Source: Deltaproteobacteria bacterium
Lineage (GTDB): Bacteria; Desulfobacterota; Desulfarculia; Adiutricales; Adiutricaceae
Assembly: GCA_031278835.1 (NCBI GenBank)
Contig: JAITJP010000263.1
Coordinates: forward strand, 1-15,784
Length of the DNA stretch: 15,784 bases
Reading direction: 5' to 3'
A model generated the notes under the pieces. It made no database searches. It was not told where the DNA came from and worked only from the letters and a program-made list of their open reading frames with translations. This document shows positions 7,706 to 15,088 of the stretch, piece by piece; the first letter of the stretch is position 1; the number at the start of each line of letters is the position of its first letter. The position numbers were made by a program, and so were the translations under genes.

Positions 7706-7787
7706 CCTTTTTTTACTTTCTCTTAACTTGATAACTATTAAACATCAAATTAATTAATGATACCTTATTAATAGTCTCTATGTTTAA

Positions 7788-7793
7788 TATACT
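7788..7793 (+). promoter_or_regulatory. Possible -10 box (TATACT) for the binding-protein gene
   Basis: TATACT lies 30 bases before ATG 7823 in an AT-rich spacer, a plausible -10 hexamer with initiation near 7800. The matching -35 position (about 7765-7770, TTATTA) is a poor match to TTGACA. Low confidence. Confidence 0.22.
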
Positions 7794-7822
7794 GTTTTTC
7801 TTTGATACTATTTTGGAATATT

Positions 7823-9079
7823 ATGTCAAATTTCCCGAGCCCAGACTCATTTTTGCCGCCTAGTCTCTCCCTAGCCTCGGCCAGAGACCGGGCTTTCTTC
7901 GCTCTGGGCCAGCCCAACCACGCTCTTGTCTCGATTAAGGCCCGACCTTTCCAAGGCTCTTGGTTAGCTCAATATTTTAAGGGCCTACTTCTATCTTTTA
8001 GCTTTTCCAAGAACTTATTTTGGGGCGCTTTTATCTTAACCTTTTTGTCCGGCCTGGCTTTGGGCTTATTGGCGGGCGCTTTTCCGGCCCTGGCCCAGGA
8101 GAAAGGCACTGCCCAGAACCCCTACAAAGTGGCCATGGTCCAAGCCTATGATTTATGGGCTTATGATGAAACAATGAGGCTTTTTAGCGAGGCTTTACTC
8201 CAATTGGGCCTATCCAGGATAATAACTTTTCCCAGAGACATGGTTCAAAATTGGAGCGATCTTAGCGAAGAGGAGTATTTAGAACAGGTCAGAAATCTTA
8301 TGGCCAGAGAAGATTGCGATTTGGTGATTACTTTAGGCACCAAAGCCACCAGAACTATTTTACGTAACAACAACGCTGGTAAGAAAGTTCTGGGCATGGC
8401 CATCAGTAACCCGGTTAGCGCTGGCTTTGTAAAAAACCAAAATTTTTCCGATAATCCCAATTTTACCACCATAGTTTTTGAGGAGCCCCCAGGCCTAAGC
8501 ATGTTTGAGCTCTTTCATTCCATGTTCAAATTCAAAAGATTAGGCATTTTGTACCCAGACAACGACGACGCCAGATCTTACACCTTTATTGCCGAGGCCC
8601 GAGAAGTGGCCAGAAACCGAGGCTTTGATCTTATTGAGTACGATGGGGTCGATCTCTCCGAGAGTTTGGAATCATGCCAGACTGGTCTTGATTATCTGCT
8701 AACCCAAAATATAGATTCATTTTATGTTCCAACTCTGGCTTGTTTTGACCTTAGGAAAAATAATCTCAAATCGTTTTACACCAAACTATACGACAATAAT
8801 GTTTTATCCATGTCCTCGGAAGACAGAGAACAAACCAAACAATACGCCCTGTTAGGGTATGTTTTTTCGGAATTCCGTACCAACGTGGCCAAATTTCAAG
8901 CCAAGCAAGCCCTGGACATTTTGCAAGGGGTTAGCCCGGCCGAAATCCCCATGAAAACCCATTTCGACAGTGAACTGACCCTAAACCTGGCCGCGGCCGA
9001 AAAACTGGGCGTTAATCTTGACATTTCTTTCCTAGTGAACGCCGACGTTCTTTTTCTGGACTTGCCAGGCCTAAATTGA
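7823..9079 (+). CDS. Exported ABC-type substrate-binding protein (ABC_sub_bind/TrpX-like)
   Basis: 418 residues from ATG 7823, preferred to an in-frame TTG at 7802 because GGA lies 5 bases ahead of the ATG. Residues 65-91 form a signal-peptide core (LFWGAFILTFLSGLALG) with a likely cut after ALA at 89-91. The mature part (about 92-418) looks like a two-lobed periplasmic binding protein of the ABC_sub_bind (PF04392) type. The segments DLVITLGTKATRTIL, VLGMAISNPVSAGFV, KRLGILYPDND and the C-terminal AAEKLGVNLDISFLVNADV fit that family, whose best-known members (TrpX) carry aromatic amino acids. No permease or ATPase gene is adjacent, so it is an orphan here. Odd point: about 64 residues precede the signal core with no internal Met, far longer than a normal n-region. 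The ligand is unknown. Confidence 0.68.
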   Translation: MSNFPSPDSFLPPSLSLASARDRAFFALGQPNHALVSIKARPFQGSWLAQYFKGLLLSFSFSKNLFWGAFILTFLSGLALGLLAGAFPALAQEKGTAQNPYKVAMVQAYDLWAYDETMRLFSEALLQLGLSRIITFPRDMVQNWSDLSEEEYLEQVRNLMAREDCDLVITLGTKATRTILRNNNAGKKVLGMAISNPVSAGFVKNQNFSDNPNFTTIVFEEPPGLSMFELFHSMFKFKRLGILYPDNDDARSYTFIAEAREVARNRGFDLIEYDGVDLSESLESCQTGLDYLLTQNIDSFYVPTLACFDLRKNNLKSFYTKLYDNNVLSMSSEDREQTKQYALLGYVFSEFRTNVAKFQAKQALDILQGVSPAEIPMKTHFDSELTLNLAAAEKLGVNLDISFLVNADVLFLDLPGLN

Positions 9080-9287
9080 TATTATGACCTTGTAGCTACT
9101 CTCAGTATACAGATTACGTCAACAAATTTTAAAATTACCTTTACTTTTATTTATCAAAATAGAGTTTACTTTTTAATTATTACCACTTTAATAGACTTAA
9201 TTACTTTTATTTGATTATATTTTTCATATCCAGTGACGATTTATTCTTGTTTCAGATAATTTTTAAAATTATGACAGGTAAATTACC

Positions 9288-10406
9288 GTGACTATTAAGA
9301 AAAAAAATCCCCCAAAAAGCCGGGCCCCAGCCAGTCAGGCTGAGGAAGGCCGGCCCAAAAACCGTTCCCCTTCGGCCAGTGAGAAACAAGGCGCCTTAAA
9401 AACTCGCCCACCTTCCACCGTTGAAAGGGCTGACAAGCTAAAAAGTCAACCTCCAATCACCAAAGGTGACCATAAGCCAAAAACTCAAATCCCTTTAACC
9501 ATTGAAGGCGACGACAAACTAAAAAGACTCTCACCATTGGTCACCGAAAGTGGCCCGGCTGACCAGTCAAAAAGTCAAGCCCCTCTGGCCCTTGAGGCGG
9601 CTGACCAGCCCAAAAGTCAAGCCCCTCTGGCCCTAGAAAGTGGGGGTGATGGCCAGCCAAAAAGTCTCTCGCCACGGGCCCTTGATCAGGACAGCGCCCC
9701 AAAAAGCCCTGCCCTGGCCATAATCGAAGATGATGAAAAGCAAAAAATTCGCGCCCCTTCAACTATTGAGGAGGATCGGGCACCTATCACAACTCCTTTT
9801 GCCGCTTCAGGCCAAATCAATAGTCTAGGCCAAGAAGAAAACGAGGTTCTAATGACTGAAAACCAGATAATCGAAACCGATCAGCAAGCTCCCCCTCAAG
9901 CTCCACCAACTCCCCCGACTCAGGACGAGGTTGATGAAATCATTCGTAACCGCGTCTACGCTTCCATAGCCGTTGGTTTGGTGCCGGTACCCCTAGTCGA
10001 TCTGGGAGCTTTGACGGCCGTCCAGCTTGAGTTAATCTACCGCTTAAGCAAGGCTTACGATATCCCCTTTAACCAGAAGTGGGCTCGCAAGGCCGTGGCC
10101 TTCCTATTGGGAAGCCTAGCCCCGGTTTTCTTGGCCCCCAACCTTAGCGGCCTTTTGCGCTACGTGCCGGTTATTGGCCCTACCCTGGGCGCGACCGGCG
10201 GCTCCATCACCTTTGCCACGGCCACCTATCTGGTTGGCCACGCCTTTGCCAAGCGTTTTGCCAAAGGCGAGCAGGTTGACGACAAGGAACTCAAGTCCAT
10301 CGGGCAAGAGATCAAGGACGGCTTTGAAAAGGGCAAGTCCAAAGTCAAGGGCTTGTTTGGTAAGGGCGAGAGCCCCGCTGAGGCCGCCCCCGAGGCCGTC
10401 AACTAA
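9288..10406 (+). CDS. Lys/Pro-repeat protein with C-terminal DUF697-like membrane domain
   Basis: 372 residues from GTG 9288; the next Met is residue 189, so GTG is the only start that keeps the repeats, with an AGG (9275-9277) upstream. Residues 22-170 are about ten degenerate repeats of 13-16 residues with consensus K-[ST]-x-x-P-L-x-[LI]-E-x-x-D-[KQ], the clearest being KSQAPLALEAADQP. This part is polar and probably disordered. A Pro-rich bridge (201-211, APPQAPPTPPT) leads to residues 212-330, which resemble DUF697: RNRVYASIAVGLVPVPLVDLG, then AVQLELIYRLSKAYDIPF, and hydrophobic segments near 268-290 and 293-318. The end is Lys-rich and helical. DUF697 domains occur alone or fused to GTPases and usually lie in the inner membrane; their biochemical role is unsettled. 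No GTPase is encoded here. An intrinsic-terminator-like hairpin follows at once. Confidence 0.75.
   Translation: MTIKKKNPPKSRAPASQAEEGRPKNRSPSASEKQGALKTRPPSTVERADKLKSQPPITKGDHKPKTQIPLTIEGDDKLKRLSPLVTESGPADQSKSQAPLALEAADQPKSQAPLALESGGDGQPKSLSPRALDQDSAPKSPALAIIEDDEKQKIRAPSTIEEDRAPITTPFAASGQINSLGQEENEVLMTENQIIETDQQAPPQAPPTPPTQDEVDEIIRNRVYASIAVGLVPVPLVDLGALTAVQLELIYRLSKAYDIPFNQKWARKAVAFLLGSLAPVFLAPNLSGLLRYVPVIGPTLGATGGSITFATATYLVGHAFAKRFAKGEQVDDKELKSIGQEIKDGFEKGKSKVKGLFGKGESPAEAAPEAVN
9556..9639 (+). repeat. 42-bp tandem repeat, two near-identical copies
   Basis: The block beginning CGGCTGACCAG at 9556 recurs at 9598, giving a 42-bp period (14 codons). Copies differ by only a few bases, while flanking units of the same protein repeat are more diverged. 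This suggests a recent duplication within an older array. Confidence 0.75.
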
Positions 10407-10442
10407 AGCCTTGGCTTGGCCGCTTAAGGGCCCGGCTTTTTT
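10405..10442 (+). terminator. Probable terminator after the DUF697-like gene
   Basis: AAAGCC (10405-10410, overlapping the stop codon) pairs with GGCTTT (10434-10439), and an inner GGCC/GGCC pairing closes the loop. A TTTTTT run occupies 10437-10442. The stem is interrupted, but position and T run fit an intrinsic terminator. Confidence 0.5.
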
Positions 10443-10454
10443 GAGTCAGGGCCT

Positions 10455-10487
10455 GGGAGGTTAGCTTAACCGCGCCCAAAACCTCCC
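10455..10487 (+). repeat. Hairpin with two mutually exclusive pairings
   Basis: GGGAGGTT (10455-10462) pairs with AACCTCCC (10480-10487). The same bases can instead form GGTTA (10459-10463) with TAACC (10467-10471) around GCT. Only one fold can exist at a time. No T run follows, so a classical attenuator is not shown. Confidence 0.4.
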
Positions 10488-10523
10488 TTAAGTCTCCGAA
10501 TTAGCTAAAAAAAACACTCGACC

Positions 10524-10560
10524 GGGTATTTAGGTGACCTAACTTTTCACCTAAATACCC
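10524..10560. repeat. Perfect 14-bp inverted repeat
   Basis: GGGTATTTAGGTGA (10524-10537) and TCACCTAAATACCC (10547-10560) are exact complements around a 9-base loop. It is among the longest perfect dyads in the window. On the minus strand a run of eight T (10507-10514 on the + strand as A) lies 9 bases past the stem, too far for an ordinary terminator. It could be an operator, an RNA stem, or part of a small mobile repeat. Confidence 0.7.
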
Positions 10561-10724
10561 TGATTCCATTATAAACAAAACTCACTAAGTTGGCGAGTTA
10601 ACCTAATTTAATATATTTGAGGTCCTAAAAAGCCAGATAAAATATATATTTTTTCATTTTTTTTAATATTATTTATCCGTTCATCCAAAAAAAATTTAGT
10701 CTAAAGGTAACTTAGTTTAGCTAA

Positions 10725-10750
10725 GCGATTTTATTTAACCAAAAAATCGC
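10725..10750. repeat. Hairpin GCGATTTT / AAAATCGC
   Basis: Perfect 8-bp arms at 10725-10732 and 10743-10750 around a 10-base loop. Nothing else distinguishes it; it may be part of the structured leader region. Confidence 0.4.
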
Positions 10751-10789
10751 CACACTCTACTAAAACTTACCAATAGACCAAATTTTACC

Positions 10790-10836
10790 AAAAATGGCCT
10801 CCTAAGCTCGCCCTTCAAAGCCACCTGGCCATTTTT
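10790..10836. terminator. Terminator-like inverted repeat in spacer
   Basis: AAAAATGGCC (10790-10799) is exactly complementary to GGCCATTTTT (10827-10836), giving a 10-bp stem with a GGCC core ending in five T on either strand. The 27-base loop is long for an intrinsic terminator. A bidirectional terminator or a small structured RNA end is possible. Confidence 0.4.
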
Positions 10837-10976
10837 GTAGGACTAAAAAAGCCCCAAGCGCTCCTAAAACTGCCCTTTTATACGGTCAGTCCCTAGGCGC
10901 GCTCGACTGGGCCCATAAGTCTCAGCCAATTCCAGGCCTGAACGGATATTTATTATTATTTATTCTTTTTAATATT

Positions 10977-10983
10977 AAGAGGG
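10977..10983 (+). promoter_or_regulatory. Strong ribosome binding site for the autotransporter
   Basis: AAGAGGG lies 5 bases before ATG 10989, the clearest Shine-Dalgarno in the window. It fixes the start codon and hence the long signal peptide. Confidence 0.7.
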
Positions 10984-10988
10984 TTATC

Positions 10989-13900
10989 ATGATAACTAAA
11001 AACTTATTAATTTCTACTTGTAGAGATTTTATTACAAATAATAGCAAGCCGTTCAAACCTCGCCTAACTTTTCTTTTCGCTTTCGTGACGCTTTTTATCA
11101 GCTTGCTCTGTTTTGCCCCCCAAGCCCAAGCCCAAACCCTAAACCGTGTTTCTCAAGATGATCTCGCCCAATCCATGGCCTTAGTCTACGGTAAAATGGC
11201 CGGGAAAGATATCATAATCGGTATACAGGATAAGTCAGGTGCTCCATTTTCTTATTGGTACGACACCTCAGGCGTAAATCCTGTGCTTAAAGATGGCGAC
11301 AATACACAGTTTCGTATAGGCAGTCAGACAAAGATGTTTACGGTTGGGGTTTTCTTGGACCTAATGGCAAGTAACCCCAGCATTACTTTAGACACCACCA
11401 TAGACGAATTGCTTGAAATCCCAGCCGTAAAAAAGGCTTTACCTGAAGGCACCGGGGCTAGGATAGGACACTATACCGTCAAAGAACTTATGAACATGAC
11501 CACCGATATCCAAAACTTTCTGGCCGTTTCCCCAACCGGTGACGCCACAACATTGCTGGCACATTGGGCGGCTTCCCAGGCTGGAGGGGCCACCGGTGGT
11601 TATGGTTCCCTTTCTCTCCCAGGCTACGGCTCCCCAAGCGATATCCATGACCGTCTGGTCGAATTGGCCCTTAGCGGCGATCCTATGGATCCGTTGACCC
11701 CTCCCTATGAAGCTCAATACTCCAATAGTAACGCCGTTATCCTCTCCATAATTGCCGAGGCCTTAACCGACGATGATTTTTCAACTTTATTTACGAATTA
11801 TCTAACAAAAATTAACCCAAGTATTTCAAAGACAGTTTTACAGGAAACCCAGGGTGACATAGGGCAGTTGGTTGGCACCGACGCGGGCGTTCCAATCGTA
11901 AATTTGGACCCCAACTATGCTTGGACCTCTGGGGCCATAATCACCACCATGCCAGAATTGTTAACGGCCCTTAAATATTTTTATGAGTACAATAATAATG
12001 AAAGATGGGCCCCAAGTAACTCAGCCCTGATGGATTTACACGGTCAGGATATGTATTACGGACTGGGTCTTTTCGCGGTTTACGCCCTCACCGGGATCGA
12101 TCCCGATAATCAACCTGTCTTATCCGTTGGCCACGCTGGGGCCATTCCCGGGAGCGGCTCCTTTTCTGGCTGGCTGACTAACCTGGCCCAAGATCCAACC
12201 AACTCAGCTTCTTTTGGAGTAGGTCTAAGCGTTTACTCCAATGGTTCCACCATAATCACCGAGGCTGGTTTCATCACCTCTTCTTCTTCGGAAGCCCTGT
12301 TTTTGACCATGATTGACCAGCTCTATCGTCAGTATAGATCGACAGTATCTCAGCCAACACACAGCTCATCTGGTGGTGTTGATACATTTACTTACGGAAC
12401 TACTGGCGGAATCACCGGTGGTTTTTCAACTACTTCTACTATAACATCACTTTCTGGAACTACGCTTAAATTTCAACCTTTAACCAATCACCCATATACA
12501 TACTTCCTAAACACCGACGCCTTGTCTTTGGGGGAAGTGGCCTTAGCCCCAATGATGCTAGCCACCTTGGATCCGGTCTTTTATTATTACGGCACCGCCG
12601 ACGCAAAGGCGACCGCTTTAACGATTGGCGGTACTTTAGTCCTGCCAGACAAGGCTCGTATCGAAAGTCGGGCCAACGGCCAAGACGATACTAATCCCTT
12701 TATTTTTATGCGACTCCAGAGTAGCAGCTCAGGAGATATAGTTGGACAAGTGGCCGCCTACGGCACCGACATTATCGCGGTTGTATCGGAACGGGGTGAT
12801 CTAGAGGTCACGGGAGCCATTGAAGCGCACGGTTACCGGGCCACCGCCTTAGAAGCTAAGGACGACCTCAGTATATCGGGCCAAGTAAGCGCCGTGGGCT
12901 CAGCCGTGACGGCTTTGGACATAACAGACGACAAAACTGTCAACTTATCAAATACCGGCAGTATTTGGGCCGACAGTTACGCCTACGCCCTTAAGGAAAC
13001 GGGTAACGCTTCAAGCCCTATCGCTCCCCTCGATCCTAAAACAAATGGGGCCGTAGCCGTAAAAGTTCAAGAAGGTACTTTCATTTCTGACGGAGGCACG
13101 GTTTCGGCCAGATCGGGTGAGGTCCTTAACTACCCAGATTTTTTTAGCCAATTTCGATCCCTCGTGACCGGCGTTGAAATAGGTTTTGTTTCTTGGGCGG
13201 AAGTTAACTTAAAAAACAAGGCCACGGTTACCAGTGACGGCTACGGAGTTGATTTTCTAAAAAATGGCGGAGATCTTGTGGTAACTAATTCGGAAATCTC
13301 CGGAGCCATAAACTCTATCCATAACGATTCCGGCACCACGGGCCCAGTCTATGTTAATTTGGAAAATTCTAAACTTATTGGAGCGGTCAAATCCGAGGCT
13401 TCTTCCGGAACCTTTGAGATAACCGCCGACGCTGGCAGTTCCATCTTAAGCCAAGATGTTTCCAATCCGCTTATTGAGGCCACTGGCGCAAAAATATATT
13501 TAGATCTTACCGGAACCACCATTGGTTACGTGGCCCTTCCTGAACTTGGACAAGACATTACCTTACTTAAAGGAGTGTTGGACAATTCTAAGTTTGATGA
13601 GGTCAAACTCTTGATTGGCCATGACGGGCTTTTTAACTATACGGCGGGGGGTATTGATTCTAGCGGGGAGATGAAGGTCAAGATCAATGGCTTGGCTAAG
13701 GGCTATTCACCCAACGCCACCAGGATTTACAAGGCCTTTACCGAGCATACCAAAAACAATAACATTACCGAGGCGGTTAATCTCATGGCCGACGGCAATA
13801 ACCTGAGCCCTGAGAGTCAGCTGGACCAATTGATTATTGGCCAGAACTATTACCGTCAAGCCTTTGATCGGACCCTGTCAAGTTCTTTGGCTGAGCTAGC

Positions 13901-14816
13901 CAGGTACTCATCGCCTAGCTTGGCCCCGGCCTCTGGTCAAGGCGATTTGCCCTACAAGTGGATATTATCGGCCGGCTTTAGTCACTTCATTTTTGACCGT
14001 GACAGTAGCGGCGGCTATAGCGGCTTTGAAACCTACGGTAATCAAGCCTCCTTTGGCTTGGGTCTGAGGGCCACCGAAACCTTCTCCATCCACGCCTTTA
14101 TGGCCTTGGGTCATTCAAAAACTAAGTATGACACCTTGACGGCCAATATAAAAAGCGATTTGTTTTTGGTCGGCGGGGCCATGGTTTATCAAAAACCCAT
14201 TAATCCCGACCTGACCGTTAACCTGGCTGGATCCTTTTCCGTGGGCCGCATCGAGAACCATTACAGCCGCCGGGTTGGTTTAACCAACGTTGAGGCTTAT
14301 ACCGGGGCCTTTACCCAAACTTATTTAGGGGCCGATCTGGACTTGAACTTTAATTGGCGGGTCAGCGGTTCTTTTTACCTGCGCCCCCGCTTGAACCTAA
14401 ACTATTTGATGACTTCGCAAGACGGCTTGGCTGAAACGCCTGAGGCCAACAAATTAGCCGCCCTGACCACCGAGTCCATCCAAGCCGAGACCCTCCAGGT
14501 TCACCTGGGCCTGGGTGGGGCTTATGAATTTGAGGTGGGCCAGACCAAGATCATGACCCTTAGCGCCTCCGCTGGTTGGGAACATCTCCTGGGTGATGTT
14601 AACCCCGTTTCCAGAGGCTTTTTCTCCGGCGACCCCTCCAATAGTTTCGTCATAAGCACTTCCGATAACCCCAGGGACGCCTTGGCCGTCGGGGCCAACC
14701 TGGAAGTGGCCGATTCCACGGATCTTGGGGCCAGTTTTAACCTTGGTTACTTGGGTCAATTGGCCAAAAACCAAGACCGTCATCAATTTACCATGAGCCT
14801 AAAGTATTCCTTCTAA
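10989..14816 (+). CDS. Autotransporter with beta-lactamase/esterase-type serine hydrolase passenger
   Basis: A 1275-residue type Va secreted protein. The N-terminus is an extended signal peptide: a polar 24-residue stretch, a hydrophobic core at about 27-42 and a likely cut after QAQA at 45-48. Residues 55-445 resemble the class C beta-lactamase/D-Ala-D-Ala peptidase/esterase fold (PF00144 type), with all three motifs: S112-x-x-K115 (SQTK), Y244-S-N246 and H382-A-G384. Residues 490-915 are Gly/Ser/Thr/Val-rich and look like a beta-helix stalk. A helical linker (about 919-985) leads to a C-terminal barrel (about 990-1275) with alternating strands, ending in phenylalanine (KYSF) as outer-membrane proteins do. 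The mature protein has no cysteine, usual for autotransporters. The hydrolase should be displayed at the cell surface or released. Substrate is open: peptidoglycan peptide, beta-lactam or ester. The gene stands alone after a hairpin-dense spacer. Confidence 0.9.
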   Translation: MITKNLLISTCRDFITNNSKPFKPRLTFLFAFVTLFISLLCFAPQAQAQTLNRVSQDDLAQSMALVYGKMAGKDIIIGIQDKSGAPFSYWYDTSGVNPVLKDGDNTQFRIGSQTKMFTVGVFLDLMASNPSITLDTTIDELLEIPAVKKALPEGTGARIGHYTVKELMNMTTDIQNFLAVSPTGDATTLLAHWAASQAGGATGGYGSLSLPGYGSPSDIHDRLVELALSGDPMDPLTPPYEAQYSNSNAVILSIIAEALTDDDFSTLFTNYLTKINPSISKTVLQETQGDIGQLVGTDAGVPIVNLDPNYAWTSGAIITTMPELLTALKYFYEYNNNERWAPSNSALMDLHGQDMYYGLGLFAVYALTGIDPDNQPVLSVGHAGAIPGSGSFSGWLTNLAQDPTNSASFGVGLSVYSNGSTIITEAGFITSSSSEALFLTMIDQLYRQYRSTVSQPTHSSSGGVDTFTYGTTGGITGGFSTTSTITSLSGTTLKFQPLTNHPYTYFLNTDALSLGEVALAPMMLATLDPVFYYYGTADAKATALTIGGTLVLPDKARIESRANGQDDTNPFIFMRLQSSSSGDIVGQVAAYGTDIIAVVSERGDLEVTGAIEAHGYRATALEAKDDLSISGQVSAVGSAVTALDITDDKTVNLSNTGSIWADSYAYALKETGNASSPIAPLDPKTNGAVAVKVQEGTFISDGGTVSARSGEVLNYPDFFSQFRSLVTGVEIGFVSWAEVNLKNKATVTSDGYGVDFLKNGGDLVVTNSEISGAINSIHNDSGTTGPVYVNLENSKLIGAVKSEASSGTFEITADAGSSILSQDVSNPLIEATGAKIYLDLTGTTIGYVALPELGQDITLLKGVLDNSKFDEVKLLIGHDGLFNYTAGGIDSSGEMKVKINGLAKGYSPNATRIYKAFTEHTKNNNITEAVNLMADGNNLSPESQLDQLIIGQNYYRQAFDRTLSSSLAELARYSSPSLAPASGQGDLPYKWILSAGFSHFIFDRDSSGGYSGFETYGNQASFGLGLRATETFSIHAFMALGHSKTKYDTLTANIKSDLFLVGGAMVYQKPINPDLTVNLAGSFSVGRIENHYSRRVGLTNVEAYTGAFTQTYLGADLDLNFNWRVSGSFYLRPRLNLNYLMTSQDGLAETPEANKLAALTTESIQAETLQVHLGLGGAYEFEVGQTKIMTLSASAGWEHLLGDVNPVSRGFFSGDPSNSFVISTSDNPRDALAVGANLEVADSTDLGASFNLGYLGQLAKNQDRHQFTMSLKYSF

Positions 14817-14847
14817 GCCCTTGGTAAAAAAGTAAAAGCTTAACCTA

Positions 14848-14865
14848 GCCGCCCCAGCTGGCGGC
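14848..14865. repeat. Short GC hairpin after the autotransporter
   Basis: GCCGCC (14848-14853) pairs with GGCGGC (14860-14865) around CCAGCT, 31 bases after the stop codon. No T run follows. It may act together with the next, longer hairpin. Confidence 0.45.
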
Positions 14866-14874
14866 CTTGAGGTC

Positions 14875-14907
14875 GGGCGAGGAGAAAGGCGTTGGCCCTC
14901 CTCGCCC
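14875..14907 (+). terminator. 10-bp GC-rich hairpin after the autotransporter, possible terminator
   Basis: GGGCGAGGAG (14875-14884) and CTCCTCGCCC (14898-14907) are exact complements around a 13-base loop. The stem is very stable, but no T run follows, so it may protect the mRNA 3' end or need Rho rather than act as a classical intrinsic terminator. Confidence 0.45.
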
Positions 14908-15045
14908 CTCGTGACTTATTGACCTGAGTATTTAAGGCTGGGCCTCGAATTTTTAATAAGTCGTTTTTTTTATCATCACCCCTTATTTTTCAATGTTGTA
15001 AGTCCTGCCCCGGTTTTGTCCCTATTCACCCTCGCCTTATAAATT

Positions 15046-15063
15046 AGGGATGAATCCCTTTTT
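15046..15063 (+). repeat. Small hairpin with T run ahead of the carrier-protein gene
   Basis: AGGGA (15046-15050) pairs with TCCCT (15055-15059) around TGAA, followed by TTTTT to 15063. It is short, but its place 26 bases before the first possible start codon at 15089 could make it a weak terminator or leader structure. Confidence 0.3.
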
Positions 15064-15088
15064 CCTCACTCCTAAACTCTCATAATTA

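Larger units (their letters stand above)
10407..10988. other. Hairpin-dense spacer before the autotransporter gene
   Basis: About 580 bases with no credible gene. It holds a series of separate inverted repeats: the terminator-like one at 10405-10442, then 10455-10487, 10524-10560, 10725-10750 and 10790-10836. The last 60 bases are AT-rich and end in a strong Shine-Dalgarno. The autotransporter promoter must lie here, but I cannot assign its boxes with confidence. Confidence 0.55.

Noticed and set aside
7802..7822. TTG start for the binding-protein gene
   Set aside because: ATG 7823 is preceded by GGA at suitable spacing and is a stronger initiator.
9271..9291. Six-codon ATG frame ending in TGA across the GTG start at 9288
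   Set aside because: A GTGA overlap could mean translational coupling, but the mini-frame has no ribosome binding site and is short enough to arise by chance.
10455..10836. CRISPR array or transposon ends
   Set aside because: The inverted repeats differ from one another in sequence and spacing, and there are no equal direct repeats, target duplications or transposase fragments.
14454..14786. 110-codon minus-strand frame opposite the autotransporter barrel
   Set aside because: The + strand encodes conserved barrel strands through this region; the minus frame resembles no family.
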